A stretch of DNA of 64,000 bases. Source: Sclerodactyla briareus. Taxonomy: Eukaryota > Echinodermata > Holothuroidea > Dendrochirotida > Sclerodactylidae. Within the stretch, counting starts at the first letter, position 1. Every line of letters starts with the position of its first letter. Location of the stretch: assembly GCA_026419785.1 (NCBI GenBank), contig JAODTK010005884.1, forward strand, positions 1-64,000, read 5' to 3'. Below, piece by piece: positions 24,201 through 34,719 of the stretch. The notes below the pieces were generated by a model. That model did not search any database. It had not been told where the DNA came from and was given only the letters and a program-made list of their open reading frames with translations. Both the position numbers and the translations under genes were made by a program.

Positions 24201-26749
24201 CAGTTGAACCTATCACTTGAATTTTCACCATTCGCCTTTCTCTGTGAGGATTTGGGAACAGGGATGTAACAGGCCTTTCCATGAAGTTCATCGTTCTTAT
24301 TCTGAAAACTTAACACCGTCAACGTCTAGGCCGTCAAATCTCTTCTTTCAGTCTTTATAGAGCCTTCTAGCGATGTCATACTATGTTGAGAAGTGTGTTT
24401 TTCTCCCTATAATGACTATTGAGCACCTCCCCGTTCGGCCGATCAAACCCATGAGCTTACAGAATGTTGAAAGGCACACAAAAATGCCCCAACGTCCATA
24501 ATTTTACATTGTTGAAATCAATCATGAACGGTAGCTTGTACGAACAAACAGTTTTGTCTAGTTAAAGAATCAGACACCATAGATCCAACGAAGAAGTATT
24601 TCAGTTTTACACTATTGAGATTTTAACGCAATAACAGGAGAAGTCGATAGAGCATCTTCGCTCCCCACACTTCTTGTTCAGTCTTGCATGTTCCAGGTGG
24701 TGCCGGTTCTCTCACAACAAATAATTCGGTTCTCAGCCATATCAGAGATTTTGATCTCCATCATGATAAGACCCCAAGTGCTTTTGTTTTTGCATTATCG
24801 AAGCTATATCGGAAATACCAATCGTTAAATCGAAACCTCGGACATAGTATGTAACTATGTGGGGGAGTTCCTACACCCCGTCTCTGCTCTCCTCTTCTTC
24901 TCCCTGTTTGCTCTCATGCTTCAGGGCCTTTCTAGGTCCATGCCTCGAAACAAGAAGACTTCATCGTTAAAATCTAAATCGACTATTAGTAAGTACCTAA
25001 ATGACCTCAGTTGAAACAGTACCCAGTAATGACCTCTATCGTCAATTGACTGGAGTATTGATAGTACATTTTTGTCATCATACTCTCTCTCGGCTGCCGC
25101 CTCCAGTTCCACGGCTCTGATTCTAGAATGAACTGTCCGTGGATGTTGCTGCGAAGTAGCCTCTCTCATCTGTTGGCGTCAGAGTAAAGACTACTTGATC
25201 CTCCGCCCTCGATCAACTGACTACATCGCTGTACACGTACCACGTGTTATCACCCGTCCAATTACTGGAGCGACTAGCATATACGATCTGGAAGGTAAAA
25301 CAAAAACATTCTTTCAATTTTCCAACTCATTTTGCTGGGGTTTGGAACGCTTCTCGGGTAGAAGGCCAACAGAAGCCCAACCATCCGCCCTCAACGGATA
25401 CAGTGAACTTTTGCGATCGTTAGTTCTGATCGTTTGCTTTCGGTTTGTTCCATTCTTATTTTTGGTCGCATCCTATAGGTTTGTTCCATTCGTTACTACG
25501 GTCTTGAAAGCCCCCTATCTTCAGATCGCTCGTAAGACTCATACCCCGTGTCGTTATGGGTGGTAGTGGTAACCCGCGTTTGAGTGGATTTACACGGCAG
25601 GCCGGTGCGGCAAATAAATGTCACCATCAGACCAAACGTAAGTGATTACCCCAGTTACTGAACCACTACCGGCAAAGAACCCCGAAAGATCCTCAGTCAC
25701 TGCTAATTAATGCATTGCTGAATTCTACCCAAGACTTCATAACGGGATTGAAACCTACGTCGGTAAATGCAACGCATTATTGTACTCACTTCATCAAGGT
25801 TGTTCACTGGTATACGATTGACATGATGACTTCCACCGTCGCATCCTCGATGGTATCTCCTATAACACTGAGCGGTGGTGATCACAAAAGCGTTCCCTTA
25901 GAACCAGACTGGCATCCTTTTGGCGAGTCACGGGTACTGGGGACAGGATCACTGGTGCCTTCACCTCCGTGAAGGAAATATACAGTTCACATAGTCTCCT
26001 AGGGCACACCACCATGTTGATGATATTGACGGCGAAAGACATGTCACCGCTCGCTCCCGGATGGTTATATTGACCGGTCTGCCGTCCTTCGGCCCAGGAT
26101 CAATCATCCTCGTCGCATGTGTCCTTTTGCTTCGATGTTGACACACCTTGGAGGAAACATATGTGACGAAGTGGTTAGTATTAGCTACTAACTATAAACC
26201 ATACATAACCCATGGATGTATAAGCTGGTTCCACAAAAATGACCGTGCTGATCAATTCTTACTTAATTTGGCAATGAAACAGAGGGATGGTTCTTTTCTG
26301 CCATTTTACCTGTAAATACGATCGATGGTATATGTTCATCGATATTGTCTTATTATGGCGGCTGGCATCTTAATAAGTAATTAATTTTTCGCCCTGGGCC
26401 CACATGGAACTAGATATTGACGCAGACAGTTATCTCAAGCGCCGAGATTTTGTGACTCTGAGCAATAAGATGGTACGTTTTTCCTAATCCCCACAACGAC
26501 AAGGTGGAATTTAAACACATACAAGTCCCATCCAAGATGTGGACCTGTATACTGCACTTGAGCCAGCCTCCAAAACAATTCCATCGGTTCCGGAGTGGAG
26601 GCGAGGACTCTGTGGCTTCCGCATGTTGAGAGATGTGGTAATCACGTACAGCGGCAAATCAGAATCCTTCCCCTCATGTAACAAATCGGGCAAAGGCAAA
26701 GCAAGAGTTGATCGTACCAAAGCCTCCGACCTGCGACTCCATACAAATT
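18272..26749. other. No gene recognised
   Basis: The stretch has mixed composition and many short frames but no recognisable domain. A run of 21 C lies at 20572-20592. Weak - strand exon-like segments lie at 21160-21380 (a frame with NHHFHTWGTGCNAIAYSHAKY) and 24990-25170 (acceptor GCCAACAG, frame with RIRAVELEAAAEREYDDK). Neither has a family match or paired splice sites good enough to call. Confidence 0.35.
20572..20592 (+). repeat. Poly(C) tract, 21 bases
   Basis: This is a pure C run (G on the - strand). Runs of this length are hard to sequence and can form quadruplex or i-motif structures. Comparable G runs lie at 114-129, 32616-32632 and 57779-57796. Confidence 0.95.
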
Positions 26750-26754
26750 TCATA

Positions 26755-26890
26755 CACACTTTTGAAGTTTGTGCAAGTGAATTGGCAGATCGACAGCATC
26801 CCCATCAGCCAAAATAAATGATGCTCCACTTGCACAACCCTGCAAATATTTACACATTAATTTTCACGTTGAAAATGATTAAGTCATGAT
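26755..26890 (+). repeat. Dispersed repeat, copy 1 of a pair
   Basis: TTTTGAAGTTTGTGCAAGTG, a GATCGACAGCATCCCCATCA block, CTTGCACAACCCTGCAAAT and TTTACACATTAATTTTCACG appear in this order. The same blocks recur at 56069-56205. Their function and class are unknown. Confidence 0.6.
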
Positions 26891-27189
26891 AAGGTATTGC
26901 CTGATAACTTAAATATGACATAGACCTATACGCTGTTGCTTGAGTGAACGACAATCATTATTGCATCGGTCTACGTAGGTATCTGCACATACGCACGACA
27001 AGTTTGCCCAGCTATTCCATTGCTATTTCTTGTTTTGATCGATTGCGCGTTTCCACAGGGCCAAATTTGACTTTAAAAAAATAAACAACTTCTTGTTTCA
27101 TTAGGTATGTTGGACAACGGTAGAGTACTTCATACTTCACATGTTGTGGCTGGAAAAGTCATTGCGCCGTAACATTAAAAACCACATTT

Positions 27190-27345
27190 CACCTGGGTTT
27201 TTTTCTAGGGTAGCTGTACTTGCAGTTGCGATGGCAAGGTCTTAGTCTCCACTTCATGCTTCCGCTGTATGCATTAAACTTCTGGGGTTCTGGGGTTTGA
27301 TACTGAGGTTTGATCCAGTCGGCGGCTGTGAACATTATTAGGATT
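27190..27345 (+). mobile_element. SINE family A, copy 2 (fragment)
   Basis: AGGGTAGCTGTACTTGCAGTTGCGATGGCAAGGTCTTAG and a later TCTGGGG..TTTGAT..GGCTGTGAACAT stretch follow the order seen at 4310-4450 and, inverted, at 62880-63020. No A or B box remains. It lies between unassigned blocks. Confidence 0.5.
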
Positions 27346-27734
27346 TTTTCAATATTTACATTTCCGTTTATTAGGCATCAATTTGTCGCAATCTACTTTG
27401 TTTAATGTAGTTTTTCAAATTTTCAAATAGAATAACCTTTGAAAAATTCCTTAAAACTTCCTTACTCTGGCGTGGTAGCGGCGGGGGGGACCCCATTTGC
27501 CACAGTAAGACGTGTTATCCGTTTTGGTGGATTTTACTAATCGGTCAAAGCCCCGTGTCATTGTCACACGAACCTCACACATATCGAACCTGTCATCGCC
27601 TCTAAGCACAGGTAAAAGAAAACACGCCACCAACTTATTATAGTTATACTAACTCTTAACCACAAGAGAGATTAAGATTATAGCTAAGATACAGACAATA
27701 CTCAACACAAATTTCAAGAGTATCATTTTAACCA

Positions 27735-27800
27735 TGTGTTGTTAGCACAGTGAGTAGAGTGTTCGCCCTCTATAAACGGGTAATCAGCATGGTCATGTCA
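27735..27800 (+). mobile_element. SINE head remnant (A box only)
   Basis: TTAGCACAGTGAGTAGAGTGTTCGCC is a typical start of a tRNA-derived SINE, with the A-box part TAGCACAGTGAG. No clear B box follows at the usual spacing, so this is a decayed head or a chance match. Confidence 0.35.
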
Positions 27801-28833
27801 AATTTACCTTCTTGGGGAAGAGGTGGTCAAACAAGTAGCATTTTAATCCCGGTCGCTCCTGAATTTTTGCAAGGAAATGGGTATTTTTTTTAGTTTTTGC
27901 TCCATTTAATGCCTTATTGTCTACCACCTAGTTAACCTTCTTTGTTCAATTGCAGGCCCTTTACGAAGCCTGGGACACTGAATCGTCCTCTTCAACGTGG
28001 AATTTTATGCTGACTACCACGATCCACGACAGTATAGGTACCAGTTTCGAGTCCCCCCTCGCCTCCAGACAGCCTCTTTTCCTTTTTTTTCTGGATAGCC
28101 TCTTGATCTTTACGAAAAACCTCCCCACCCCCCCCCATACAATTATAGCGGAGAGTCAGTGGCGCCTTTCGCTGGGGTGGGGGAGGGTCTCTCCGTCCGT
28201 ATCATTGGGACAAATCTGTTCAATCAATTATTTTGGATATAAATCGTACATGGTAACATAATTTTGCTTCATAGTGGTTCTGGATAGCCGAAAGTCCAAA
28301 CCGTCCCTCCAATACAGGCGCCCTCTCGTTCTTCCTCTCGTCGTGATGCGAAGGTCGCACACCTGCAGACATCTGGACGAATGTGGGTGTGGACATTGCT
28401 GTTAACCGGAGGTTACGCCCAGAAAACTTAGATTACTGTCTACACTCTAAAACAGTGTTTAGGAATTAATAACTTCTCTAAACACTATAATTGAACCAGC
28501 TTTGAAACGCGTTTCATGTTCATATGGTGCCGAATTTATAACATGTTGCGTTTAACTGTAATGTTTAATTGCCTGACATATAGAGAATAACTGCTTTTTT
28601 TAAAAGCTGGTGTTGGCAAAATATTTGTTTATATAAGTGTTCAAATCCCCTAAACCACTGTTTTTAGATGTACGCTTCGCTCCTTATCTTCAGCAACATG
28701 GTTCCCCACTTGCTTCCTCTACCGGGCACTCGTATAGGCGCCTCCTCCAATGTTGCAGGAAAAAACAAAACTAGCCACCCAACTTACTGAGAATAGACCT
28801 AGGAAAGGAAAACCACTGAACGATTATACTCAC

Positions 28834-29065
28834 TGGTCTCTTCTTCTGGACACTGATAGGTAGCCTTTTCGCCGTTGACGCAGTCAGGCGTATGGGGTGA
28901 CAGGGGGTTAGCATTGGGGAAGATATGGGTGAGCATGCAGACCCCCTCACCATGGGCCACTCCATGCTGCCACCATCGTTCCGTATAAGGAAGATTAGCG
29001 TACATGATGTCAAAGTCGACCATCTCCGCATCGCCAGAGTCCTCTATCCCTCCGGATCCCATAAG
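28834..29065 (-). other. Possible coding exon, unknown product
   Basis: On the - strand the segment is open over its full length between GCGTTAAG and ACCA|GTGAGT, a near-perfect donor. It reads GIEDSGDAEMVDFDIMYANL, then ERWWQHGVAHGEGVCMLTH and DCVNGEKATYQCPEEET, with three cysteines. I do not recognise the family. It might be an exon of a gene continuing in either direction on the - strand. Confidence 0.28.
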
Positions 29066-30163
29066 CTTAACGCAAGGTGAGAGAAAGAGTCAGGGGACTG
29101 TGTTTGCTTCTCTCGCCCGTTCCCTCCGACACCTGCTTATGAATCTACAACTCTCCGAAACCTTTCAAAATACTTTTCAAAAACAGTCTTTCTGATTGAG
29201 GAGTTTGCTTGATTTTACTCATTTCAACCATGTTTTACTAGAACACAGAATTTAGAAACATAAACCACATTTGATAGGAGAAACCGCACTGCCATTGCTG
29301 GCAAATAAATGTCAAAATTCAAACAAACTCCTCAGTAAATTTACACAGGACTGGTGAGTAACAGAATGATTGACTGATGAGTGATTGCGGTTAAATGAGG
29401 GCAATGAAACTACTGAACCGTTTTATGTTGACGTGAACCCCCTGAGAAAATTACGGAGCAACTTTTAACATACGACGAAACGATATACCCCAGCCGCCCC
29501 GCCCCCGTCATAAAACTATCACATGTGAAGTAAAACCTTCATTTGATGAGCTACGGATTCTCATTTTTTTCTCATCAAATTTTTCATATTTGCTATTTCC
29601 ACATTGATCCCATTGAGTATTTTAACCAATGTTCATGATTGCACCTTTTACTTCATGACCACTGGAACTCCCTGAGTTCAAGCCTCGGAACCATAGTGGA
29701 CATACGCAAATTAAAGGGCTCCCCCCCCTAGATTAGTTGATATGCTGTAATACGATCGCCTGTACTGACAGTCCCAATACCTGATACCTTCCCATCGTGC
29801 CCGAACCGGGAAAGATGGAACAAATGGACAATCATGCACATTAAATTCATTGCACTTGCATTTGCCTGGTGCGTGCGTGAAGTGCTTCAAACATCGTCAG
29901 CAGGTCTTCCCTCGGATTAACCTCGTTAAAATGAGTCGCAAATTGTGTAAAGGCGAGCTCAACTTTTAAGACTGTGCAGGCGGGTCCAACCGCCGACGTG
30001 TATATCCCCGCAGAACGCCTTGTGGACCTCGTTCAAAGGGGGGTCACATCAATATTTGTCCTATTAGACCCCAGTTCTTTTGAAATGCCCTCCCTCGTTG
30101 TCAGGTCCAATTTTGTTTTGAATATACAAAACGTTAGAAAAAGTGCATTATTTAGGCAAATTT

Positions 30164-30480
30164 GAACTCCTGTGACCTTGAAAGTACGACCAACAGTCCA
30201 CTCCACCGCGCTGTGTTCAAATCCGACGAATTAGGACAGTGCGAAAAAAACACACAAATTAATGACCTCTGGTGACCTTGAAATCAACGTCATGTTATCG
30301 GGACCAACTTTTGCCCCAACCCACTAAGTGGTCGTATGAATCGGACTCAATCTGTATTTTCGCCAAAAAAGGAAACCAAATGTGAACCTCTGGAGACCTT
30401 GAATTCACCGTCATTTTTTCGGGACGCACTTTCCCCTACCACCAAGTTTCGTGTGAACGAATAAACTCACGTGTTTTCAT
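30164..30480 (+). repeat. Three tandem units of about 100-120 bases
   Basis: Units start near 30164, 30263 and 30384, each with an AACTCCTGTGACCTTGAAA / GACCTCTGGTGACCTTGAAA type start. The second and third continue with CGTCAT.TT.TCGGGAC and CACTTT or ACTTTT. The first is more diverged. No coding is apparent. Confidence 0.65.
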
Positions 30481-32615
30481 GTGACAACCTGCATAAATAG
30501 AGGGCAGCAATCAAATGCAGTGAGCCCACTCTCGACCCTAGCGATATTTCACTATGGCGGACATGTGTACCAAGTTTTGAGATCAATCGGATAAAACGGT
30601 AAAGAGTTTTTGCGCTAACGGCTAAGTTTCCGGCGCGGAGTTTCCACGGGCGGCGGAGACGGATACGGGCGGCTACACACCCCCAAAACCATAATATTCC
30701 CGGACACTCCCATGTCGCACGGATATAGTAGAACACTACAAGGATGACTGTCTGTTTGGATACACCGTACTCCGCAAACACGATGGCACGTCCTCGACAT
30801 CCCTTCTGTCATATCCAACAAAACTGCCAACAGACAATCTGCTTCATAAAACCATGCCTAGTTTTACATTATGAATCAACATTCCTGAATATCCACGTAT
30901 GTCTCGAGCGGTTGCGCAAACCAAGACGACCTGAAATTGACATTCGCATTTGGTTGGGGCGCCAGAGTCGCACAAACATGCAACAGAAGACTTAGTGAAA
31001 TTCATTCACACAGTACCTACCTTGTATTACCGTCAATTCATGGGTGAGCGATGTTGAGTAAGCAGCTCGAATCAGTCTAACACCACGCTAATTCTTACTG
31101 CTACTCATCAGCATCGTGGACTGGTTGGCGGCTATTTTATTTACTCAGTTTGAGTCTGTTGAGCATGATAGATCCTTATATTTTGAATTTGCGTTAGAAC
31201 GATAACATGGTCGATACATAAAAACAGGTGTGACTCATTATGCAATCCGCATCTTACCAAACCTAACATTGAAGGTGACGAAGCAGTTTGGTCCCATTCC
31301 AATATTTCGTGTTTTCAATTAGGCCTAGATGAAAAGAAAGCAAACTATGATCAATCAGACAATCGTGGGCGGTGCCTTGTCCGTATTATTATTATTAATA
31401 CTAGTAATCGCCCTGACAAGTCATTCATACACGACTGCACGATAGCTCTCGAAGATGCTATATCGCAAAACACAGCCAGAATTTTCGTGTTATAATTTTA
31501 AAGATGATTATTGTCTCGTAGCAAACTGCGAACTTGTAGCAGCGACTTTTGCATGACGGCACGACAAAAACTCGTCCCTATGTAATTCGATATCGGTACG
31601 GTAAGTCAATGTGAAACGATTTCCGATAATTTTCTGATGTTTTTCAAATTTGTCGTGAAATCATTGAACGGAATCTTTGTTTTTTGTTTAAAAAAAACTA
31701 TTTGCTGGGGGTACGAGACTATTGTCTCAGTCTCTAATTGTTAAAAAAAAAAAAAATCATCGTAAACTACATTTCGTCCATACTAATCGGTTACATCACT
31801 GAACGTTGGCCCTGTAAGGATCAAACTTCACGTGCACTTGAATTATCGTTCGCATTACATGTGGTATTATACTAATATTTGCCGTAGGGGCATTCAGACA
31901 CAAGGAACCCGATCCATGCGGAACACTGAATTCGAGGGTCTCAACCAAGAGGGTGGGCAAATGATTTTTATCCTCACAAAATAAATACAACTTCTGCGAG
32001 ACCCCAAAATTGATATCGTTGTCAGATACTAGACCTAACGAGTCAGTAGATGGGTATTCGAATGAATAAATGGAGGAGAAAATGTAAATCGGATATTCAC
32101 ACATGAAGAGTGTTACCTATAGGCATGAATTATAGCCATAGTATTTGCTTTCTTTGGCGAAAAAATCAGGAAAAGCCTAATAATGATGAAGATTGGTTAC
32201 AGATAGGTCACGAAAAATTATTAAACTATTATACCAGCAAGAAACCGTAATGCGTTCAAACGATGTTTGAACAGATTGGATCCAAATCGCAAAAAGGGAG
32301 GGTATTTAACAACGGGAGTGTGACGAATGTGCTGTTGATATATGGATACATCGCTTCAGTACATGCTATCTAATACGGAGCATAACATCATGCAGGTCAA
32401 TCTTTTACCGTATGACAGGTATGTAGCAACTCCAACTCTTGACATTTCATTGCAATCTGGTAACTCCAAGATTCTCCCTTTTCCAGCGTATCGTCGCCCT
32501 GTAAGGCGGTAAAAAACGGACACGGGAAAACTGAGGTTTATTCTGCCCAGATATTCAAGCCTTCAATCAACCATGTTCATTTTTAAGGTGGGTCGTTATT
32601 AGAGATGGGATTACT

Positions 32616-32632
32616 GGGGGGGGGGGGGGGGG
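32616..32632 (+). repeat. Poly(G) tract, 17 bases
   Basis: A pure G run in unassigned sequence, with quadruplex-forming potential. It has no repeat body around it that I can identify. Confidence 0.95.
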
Positions 32633-32713
32633 CCAAATACAGTGTTGCTAAACTTATAATAGTTAGCTGAGTTTAATTGAGCACAAGGTTAACATTATTA
32701 TTTTAATTCTCAC

Positions 32714-33000
32714 CGGTAAATGTCGAGAGGGGTGTCCCATCAGGCCCTGAGTTGGTCTGTTGCATGCCTGCCCCCACACTGGCTATCTTCTCCCATGGTG
32801 CACCGTCCCGTCCCGGGGGTCAGCTGATAGAACTCATCCGTCCTATTAGGGCTCGTCCATCGATCCAGCGTATAGGACTCGTATGTAATTCCCCGCTCGT
32901 CCATAGTAGCTTTTGTAGTGAAAGTAGAAGGTTGCACCGTCCTGTGTTTGCATTTTTTATTTTCAACTTCGGATCCCGTTTTGAATATCAGGCTCATCGA
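32714..33000 (-). other. Possible coding exon, unknown product
   Basis: On the - strand one frame reads ERGITYESYTLDRWTSPNRT and onward. After a run of five C near 32815 a second frame reads APWEKIASVGAGMQQTNSG and continues to a good donor, ACCG|GTGAGA. A single extra C in the run would join them. The upstream boundary is unclear and the family unknown. Confidence 0.22.
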
Positions 33001-33570
33001 CTCTGGGTGAGCATATCTGGTGGGCCATCGAGAGGCCATCGGAGGGGAACGATGGAAGCGACTTTTCGGTTTGATAAATTACGGATGTTTCGAGTGTCAC
33101 ATTCACGCCTCACTGTACCCATGTTGGTCGAAGTCGGAATGCTGACCCTGTTGCGTAATACTGCTGACATGGAGCATGTATAGAACATGGCATAGAACAT
33201 AGCATAAAATATGGCGACAATATTGGGTCTAACTGACATATTGGTATTGAGAAATTTTGGTGCTACCGAGACAATAGCGTTCTTCAGTGTGCGCACCGTT
33301 CTAACTCTAAATAATATTTGCGGAACCAAAACTTCTATAAAATAAAAATAAAAATCTGACGGATGCGCGAACACAGACGCACGCACAGACACAAGCACAT
33401 ACACTTTTGGAGTGACTTCATTAGTGGCCCCCCGACAACCACGGGTACTCCACCAAGGTGGCTCACGATTGAAATTTTACTGGCCCACATTTGGGCAACG
33501 GCCATTTACTTGTACTATTGTATGATACGAAATAGACTTACTACTACGGTGGCCGTATCCCAGATTATCA

Positions 33571-33720
33571 CGAAATTTTCGACTTATTACCTCGAAATTT
33601 CGACTTCCAAATCGAAATGTCGACATAATTATCTCGAAATTCGACTTATTACCTCGAAATTTCGACTTATTATCTCGATTTTTGGCTCTCGATTTTTTTC
33701 TTCAATCTCGATTTTTTTTT
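33571..33720. repeat. Palindromic TCGAAATTTCGA minisatellite
   Basis: Units of about 22-25 bases, TCGAAATTTCGACTTATTACC, are repeated with variations. Each has a self-complementary core TCGAAATTTCGA. The array ends in T-rich TCTCGATTTTT units. The same kind of array is seen in many invertebrate genomes as part of dispersed elements. Confidence 0.85.
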
Positions 33721-34719
33721 CACGTTCACAGTATAGTGGTTGCAGCTGTGTTTGTGATTGCACAAATATTTTCTCTGACCTGTCAGTCACTTTTCTCACT
33801 CACCGGAATGGGGAAACAATCTCATCGGACTAGGCCCGATTGTTGCATTTGATTCGATGCGAAGTGACCAGTGGGTAAGGCCGCCTCTTCTCTCAGATCT
33901 CCAGTCCGCCTAGGGGGACAGACTCATCTAGGAGTGTCGATGTACCGAAGATGCCGCTGACGTCCTTCATAGAGTAGACTGAATCCTGTAGCTGGACACA
34001 AGTAGGGGGAAGTCCACCCATGTCTAGGAATGATTTAAAAAAAAAATGCACAGGGAAATGAAGGAGGGCGTCACCACAGTAATATAGTTGTGTGTTTTTT
34101 TTTTGTTTCTTTGATAAACCTATTTAGATGAGTCCCGGGTGGTGGGGGTTGACATAGGGTGGTTTCACGCTTCCATGTGAGCTTTGCAAGTTGTTCTGTT
34201 ACTATTCGTTTTTGCGCGTTCTTGTGAAAGTTTTTATTTAACGTAGTCTTACCTTGTACTATAACTTGAATAAATCTTACCGTGAACTAGTCTGTCTATT
34301 CGTTAACCGGAACAAATCTTAAAACTAAGTGGAACTTTGACAAAGCCCTACGGACCTGATGGACTTAGCTCTCGATAGAGCCTACAATAGAGTATATGTC
34401 GGTATGAAAGAAATACGGTCTGTCCGATTCACAAATGTGAGAATAAATACGTATACAATATGGGATATATAACAAGAATTCTCGAAGGGAACTGACCTAC
34501 TGGACTTAACGAAAAATTAATGTACAACATTCTTTGCATGACGTCTACACAATTTCCCAAACCTTACGTCAACATTAAAGTCAAACAAGAACCTGATGTG
34601 AAGTTGAAATGGAACACCCGTTATAAATTTGCTTTGGAGACTCAACGTAGGGTGATTACTGTGACAATAATTTTGAAACTATACCAACAGAGCTGGTTTT
34701 GTTTTCCTTGATATTACAA

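Larger units (their letters stand above)
29066..32713. other. No gene recognised apart from tandem repeats
   Basis: Apart from the tandem units at 30164-30480 and a 17-base G run at 32616-32632, only short frames are present. A - strand segment at 31800-32080 is open as LYLFCEDKNHLPTLLVETLE and onward, without family resemblance or clear paired splice sites. Confidence 0.35.
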
